A DNA stretch of 18,457 bases, taken from positions 1-18,457 of the forward strand of contig CAZACC010000040.1 in assembly GCA_964483545.1 (NCBI GenBank), given 5' to 3'. Numbering within the stretch: position 1 is the stretch's first letter; every line of letters starts with the position of its first letter. The position numbers and the translations under genes were made by a program. This document shows, piece after piece, positions 15,314 through 18,457 of this stretch. This DNA comes from JAAYYM01 sp964483545 (GTDB lineage Bacteria; Bacillota; Clostridia; Lachnospirales; Lachnospiraceae). A model generated the notes under the pieces. The model did not search any database. It worked only from the letters and a program-made list of their open reading frames with translations, and was not told the DNA's origin.

Positions 15314-15339
15314 AAATGTTTCGATTAACGTAAACATTT
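15314..15339. promoter_or_regulatory. Inverted repeat upstream of the ArsR-type regulator promoter
   Basis: AAATGTTT (15314-15321) and AAACATTT (15332-15339) form a perfect 8-bp inverted repeat with a 10-bp spacer, 18 bp upstream of the -35. The left half plus flank (ATTAAATGTTTC) resembles O1/O2 with one change in the core, so it may bind the LacI-family protein or the ArsR-type regulator itself. Confidence 0.45.
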
Positions 15340-15356
15340 TAATTTTATTTAAAATA

Positions 15357-15385
15357 TTGACTATTCTCAATCCGAAAGTTATACT
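15357..15385 (+). promoter_or_regulatory. Promoter of the ArsR-type regulator gene
   Basis: TTGACT (15357-15362) is 17 bp from TATACT (15380-15385), each matching consensus at five of six positions. The leader would be about 72 nt. Confidence 0.7.
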
Positions 15386-15400
15386 AACTATAATATTTTA

Positions 15401-15415
15401 ATTTTTACTAAAAAT
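15401..15415. promoter_or_regulatory. Palindrome with the GalR-site core in the regulator's leader
   Basis: ATTTTTACTAAAAAT is a perfect 7+1+7 palindrome and contains the same TTTACTAAA core as the two operators at galK. It lies just downstream of the predicted start site. The AT-rich setting makes chance more likely than at galK. Confidence 0.4.
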
Positions 15416-15463
15416 ATATTGATAGAATTCTACGATTCTGCATTATGAGCAAGGAGAACTTAT

Positions 15464-16408
15464 ATGTTACACATTAAATCACTAGATGAAGGGCTCAATA
15501 TTTTCAAGGCACTGGGCTCAGACGTCAGAATAGAAATCATCAAGATTCTTCTAGAAAATGATGGTATGAATATGAATGAACTGGCTTCCAGACTCAATAT
15601 TACCAACGGTGCACTGACCAGTCATATCAAGAAGCTGGAGTCGGCAGGCATCGTTACGATCTCCAGTGAATCTGCTGGTCACGGCAATCAAAAGAAGTGT
15701 TCTGTCTATATTGACAAGGTGTTGATTGATTTTGACTCTGAGGAAGATTCCAAGAATGTATACCAGACAGATATCAAGGTCGGTCATTTCTCTGATTATA
15801 ATATCTATCCGACCTGTGGTCTTGCATCCGCTACTGCCTTGATTGGCGAGGTTGATGATACAAGATACTTCGCACACCCTGACAGATATAATGCAGATAT
15901 TCTCTGGTTTACAAAGGGCTATGTAGAGTATATAATTCCGAATTTTATTCCGGCATCTCAGAAAATAGACCAGATTACCATCTCTGCCGAGCTTTGCTCT
16001 GAGGCACCCGGCAGCAACAGTGTATGGCCTTCTGATATTCATTTCTATCTCAATGAGACCTGTATCGGAATGTGGACAAGTCCTGGTGATTTTGGCGGAA
16101 TCAAGGGAATCTTCACACCAGACTGGTTGGATTTGAACTGGAACCAATATGGTCTGCTAAAGCTTCTTGTAATTAACAAAAAAGGAACCTTTATTGATGG
16201 TCTTCAGATATCAGATATCACCATCAAAGACTTCGATCTGGACTATAAGAGTACCATTAAGTTCAAGATGGGCGTTCCTGAAGATGCTGAGCACATCGGA
16301 GGTCTGACAATCTTCGGAAAGAACTTTGGTAATTACAATCAAGATATCAATGTACGTATCAACTATAGTCCACTTGCAGAAAATCTTCCGCAAAATCAAA
16401 TGAAATGA
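15464..16408 (+). CDS. ArsR-type winged-helix regulator with large beta-rich C-terminal domain
   Basis: The 314-residue protein begins with an ArsR/SmtB-like winged helix (about residues 8-85: FKALGSDVRIEIIKILL, MNELASRLNITNGALTSHIKKLESAGIV). No metal-site cysteine cluster of classical ArsR sensors is seen. About 220 further residues are rich in short beta-like and aromatic segments (YVEYIIPNFIP, SDIHFYLNETCIGMWTSPGDFGG, LTIFGKNFGNYNQDINVRINY), suggesting a beta-sandwich, perhaps a ligand- or carbohydrate-binding domain (inference). It is over three times the size of ordinary ArsR proteins. AAGGAG lies seven bases before the ATG. It converges on the GH51/GH43 operon, which it may regulate. 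It ends at a strong shared terminator. Confidence 0.85.
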   Translation: MLHIKSLDEGLNIFKALGSDVRIEIIKILLENDGMNMNELASRLNITNGALTSHIKKLESAGIVTISSESAGHGNQKKCSVYIDKVLIDFDSEEDSKNVYQTDIKVGHFSDYNIYPTCGLASATALIGEVDDTRYFAHPDRYNADILWFTKGYVEYIIPNFIPASQKIDQITISAELCSEAPGSNSVWPSDIHFYLNETCIGMWTSPGDFGGIKGIFTPDWLDLNWNQYGLLKLLVINKKGTFIDGLQISDITIKDFDLDYKSTIKFKMGVPEDAEHIGGLTIFGKNFGNYNQDINVRINYSPLAENLPQNQMK

Positions 16409-16412
16409 TTAT

Positions 16413-16444
16413 AAAAATGGTAACCGTCTCCGGTTACCATTTTT
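16413..16444. terminator. Shared bidirectional terminator
   Basis: A perfect 14-bp stem (AAAAATGGTAACCG, 16413-16426, with 16431-16444) and a 4-nt loop, flanked by A/T runs that give T-tails in both directions. It begins 5 bp after the regulator's stop. It also contains the stop codon of the convergent DUF6171 gene. Confidence 0.92.
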
Positions 16445-16679
16445 GATATGGACATATTTGTTTTTTTGAGGCAGTTCTCAACTCTATAAAGCATCCACAG
16501 GCTCCACAGAATCCCTCTCGTAGATAGCTGCATGCTCTACAGACATTGAGCCTCTCTCTCATCAATTGTGAGTCCGCCCTCAGCTCTGGCTCCATGCGGT
16601 CAATCAGCTCTCTTATCTTCTGTTGATATGCCTGTGGATCCATCTCCTGCAGCAGACAGTTTCGGCATCTGTTTTCCAC
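16434..16679 (-). CDS. DUF6171-family small cysteine-rich protein
   Basis: Function unknown. The product of about 81 residues has eight cysteines in the pattern CRNCLL, then CRAC, then FCGACGCFIELR and a final CP, ending in a Trp. This resembles DUF6171 proteins of Clostridia and suggests one or two zinc sites (inference). The start is a judgement: GTG at 16679 has GGGAG five bases upstream and gives the family-like MENRCRNCLL beginning, while ATGs at 16694 and 16691 directly follow an in-frame TGA and lack a ribosome site. The gene follows the GH51 arabinofuranosidase on the same strand without a visible terminator, so it may be co-transcribed. Its last codons and stop lie in the shared terminator. 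Confidence 0.78.
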   Translation of the reverse strand: MENRCRNCLLQEMDPQAYQQKIRELIDRMEPELRADSQLMRERLNVCRACSYLREGFCGACGCFIELRTASKKQICPYQKW

Positions 16680-16726
16680 ATTTTCTCCCATCATTCACGG
16701 CATATGTAAGCATCCTTACGCTGTCT

Positions 16727-18232
16727 CTATCGTATATGAAGTGCCATTACACTGCAAGCGGGTATTGAAAATACTGCCTTATTTTCTAATATCTTGATTT
16801 GATCAAATACCTGTTCCTGTATCTTCTCGGGCTCTTCAAATGTATTATACGCATTCGTTGCACCTGTTACAATACTGGCTGTGATTTCCTTAATGGACTT
16901 CTCTGCTAAAACCAGTTCAATCTCCTCTGCCTCTGACACGGACAAATTGTTCAGAGTCACATGTATCGTTCCATCTGCGCCGACAGATACAGACTCCTGT
17001 AGGTTCGGAACTTTGAAATCATCTTCCTTTCCAATTTCCTTTGCCCCTGCAAGATAGCTTTCCAACAACTCTGCACCCTGATGATCCCTGTACATATGAA
17101 AAACGTGATACGTCGGGGTCAGTACCATCTTCTCACCCTCAGTCAAAATAACTGACTGCAATACATTGACCATCTGTGCAATATTTGCCATCTTTACCCT
17201 GTCACAGTGCTGATTGAAGATATTCAGACTGAGTCCAGCTAATAGCGCATCTCTCATCGTATTCTGCTGATACAGGAAGCCAGGATTTGTACCGGGCTCT
17301 ACGGCATACCAGCCGCCCCATTCATCTACGATCATTCCGATCTTTTTCTCTGGATCATACTGATCCATGATTGCACCATGTTTTTCGATCAGCTCTTCAA
17401 TATAGAGTGCCTTTGATAATGTCTTATACCAGGCTGCGTCATCGAATTCTGTCGCACTGCCCTTGATTTCCCAGCCCTCTGGATGTACATAGTAATGTAG
17501 TGACAATCCATCCATCAAACCGTGGGATTGCTCTGGAATATTATCAAATGCTTTCTTCAGAACCTCTTCTGTCCAATAGTAGTCTGCGACATTGGCTCCA
17601 CCGCAAATCTTACTGATTGGGTTTTTTTCATCATAAGTTCTGACATAAGTCTGATATCTGCGGTAGTTATCTGCATAAAACTGTGGTGTCATATTACCAC
17701 CACATCCCCAGTTTTCATTTCCAACGCCAAAGTAATCAACCTTCCAAGCCTTTTCATGACCATTTACTTTGCGCAGCTCTGCCATAGGGGAAACTCCCTC
17801 AAAGGTCATATACTCAACCCACTCTGACATTTCCTGTACAGTTCCGCTGCCGACATTTCCATTGATATAGGTCTTGCAGCCCAGCTGCTCACACAGCTCG
17901 AAAAATTCGTGTGTTCCAAAACTATTATCCTCTACCACACCACCCCAATGTGTATTAATCATTTTTTTACGTTTTTCTTTTGGACCGATGCCATCCTTCC
18001 AGTGATATTCATCTGCAAAGCATCCGCCCGGCCATCGTAGTACTGGTATTTTCATCTCTTTTAATGCTTCTACAACATCTGTACGCATTCCGTTTTTATT
18101 CGGAATCTCTGAATTCTCACCGACATATAGTCCTTCATAAATGCACCTGCCAAGATGTTCTGAAAAATGTCCGTAAAGCTCTGGATGGATGTGACCCTTT
18201 TTGTGATTCTCGTTGATATAAAGTTTTGCCAT
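16727..18232 (-). CDS. GH51 alpha-L-arabinofuranosidase
   Basis: The intact 501-residue enzyme removes non-reducing alpha-L-arabinofuranosyl residues from arabinan, arabinoxylan or arabinogalactan oligosaccharides. Family landmarks: N-terminal IHPELYGHFSEHLGRCIYEG, LRWPGGCFADEYHW (65-78), acid/base E173 in VGNENWG, LSLHYYVHP (243-251), nucleophile E304 in IVDEWGGWY, and the beta-domain ending in SVMALHIR. There is no signal peptide, so it is cytoplasmic. The ATG at 18232 is preceded by AAAGGCGG; an upstream extension to 18307 would run into the GH43 gene. It belongs to a different GH51 subgroup from the remnant at 7956-8342 (HYYVHP rather than HQYYGN). It follows a GH43 gene by 28 bp, so they form an operon. 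Confidence 0.95.
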   Translation of the reverse strand: MAKLYINENHKKGHIHPELYGHFSEHLGRCIYEGLYVGENSEIPNKNGMRTDVVEALKEMKIPVLRWPGGCFADEYHWKDGIGPKEKRKKMINTHWGGVVEDNSFGTHEFFELCEQLGCKTYINGNVGSGTVQEMSEWVEYMTFEGVSPMAELRKVNGHEKAWKVDYFGVGNENWGCGGNMTPQFYADNYRRYQTYVRTYDEKNPISKICGGANVADYYWTEEVLKKAFDNIPEQSHGLMDGLSLHYYVHPEGWEIKGSATEFDDAAWYKTLSKALYIEELIEKHGAIMDQYDPEKKIGMIVDEWGGWYAVEPGTNPGFLYQQNTMRDALLAGLSLNIFNQHCDRVKMANIAQMVNVLQSVILTEGEKMVLTPTYHVFHMYRDHQGAELLESYLAGAKEIGKEDDFKVPNLQESVSVGADGTIHVTLNNLSVSEAEEIELVLAEKSIKEITASIVTGATNAYNTFEEPEKIQEQVFDQIKILENKAVFSIPACSVMALHIR

Positions 18233-18260
18233 ACTACTACCCGCCTTTCTTGAAATCAGT

Positions 18261-18457
18261 TTACTTGTAATGTACACCCCATAAAGTTTCATTCTGATCT
18301 GATGCACCCGTAAAGCACATCACCTGATTGTCTGCCTCATAGCTAAACACCGGTCTGCCGTCTTTACCCCATCGGATCTTCATCAGCATTGTATGCCGAT
18401 TCGGATTATATAGTGGTTCCCCTGTAATCACAGACTCTGTCCTCGCATGATAGACCA
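18261..18457 (-). CDS. GH43-family glycosidase, C-terminal fragment (partial)
   Basis: Only the last 65 codons are in the window; the start lies beyond the right edge. The segment VYHARTESVITGEPLYNPNR followed by HTMLMKIRWGKDGRPVFS is typical of the last blades of GH43 enzymes (alpha-L-arabinofuranosidase or arabinan-degrading subfamilies). The active-site residues are outside the window, so the exact activity cannot be named. It lies 28 bp upstream of the GH51 gene on the same strand and presumably acts in the same pathway. Confidence 0.82.
   Translation of the reverse strand, partial: VYHARTESVITGEPLYNPNRHTMLMKIRWGKDGRPVFSYEADNQVMCFTGASDQNETLWGVHYK

Noticed and set aside
15464..16408. Metal-sensing ArsR repressor
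   Set aside because: The usual metal-ligand cysteine motif in the recognition region is missing and the protein is three times the normal length.
1..18457. tRNA or rRNA genes, insertion sequences, phage genes, toxin-antitoxin or defence systems
   Set aside because: No cloverleaf with a CCA-adjacent TTCGAnTC arm, transposase motif, integrase or defence-type domain was recognised on either strand.

Overview
The window looks like chromosomal DNA of a Lachnospiraceae-type Firmicute. The base composition is moderately AT-rich, AGGAGG-like ribosome sites are strong, extended -10 promoters are common, and short conserved families that I associate with gut Clostridia (DUF6062, DUF6171) are present. 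Genus cannot be decided from the sequence alone. The theme is use of plant-cell-wall arabinose and galactose: Leloir galactose genes, three kinds of arabinosidase, a sugar ABC transporter without its own ATPase, two LacI-family regulators, a two-component response regulator paired with a sugar-binding lipoprotein, and an unusual ArsR-type regulator.

Layout. 1-1875 (minus): a ChvE-like sugar-binding lipoprotein followed by a YesN-type response regulator that runs off the left edge. 1886-2047: tandem 44-bp hairpin repeats and the galT terminator. 2062-4865 (minus): galK-galT. 4866-5030: a divergent control region with two copies of a LacI-type operator. 5031-6047 (plus): a GalR-like repressor, overlapping a convergent YaiI/YqxD-family gene (6042-6485). 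6713-7929 (plus): a DUF6062 protein with duplicated Cys/His motifs and a small membrane protein. 7956-13647 (minus): an operon of GH127 beta-L-arabinofuranosidase, solute-binding lipoprotein, two permeases and a shrunken GH51 pseudogene. 13648-13910: its promoter with two operators exactly 210 bp apart and a 17-bp-stem terminator. 13911-14933 (minus): the likely cognate LacI repressor. 15034-15255: the 3' remnant of another permease gene. 15464-16408 (plus): a helix-turn-helix regulator with a large beta-rich C-terminal region. 16434-18457 (minus): the C-terminus of a GH43 enzyme, an intact GH51 arabinofuranosidase and a cysteine-rich DUF6171 protein.

How the parts may work together (inference): GH43 and GH51 release alpha-L-arabinose from arabinan, arabinoxylan or arabinogalactan. 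GH127 removes beta-L-arabinofuranose from imported oligosaccharides delivered by the ABC transporter, which would borrow a shared MsmX-type ATPase. galK-galT processes galactose from the same glycans. The most unusual items are a GH51 gene reduced to start, middle and end by two apparent in-frame deletions plus a TGG-to-TGA change, the tandem hairpin leader of the lipoprotein gene, the phased operator pair at the GH127 operon, and the ArsR-plus-beta-domain regulator beside the arabinosidases.
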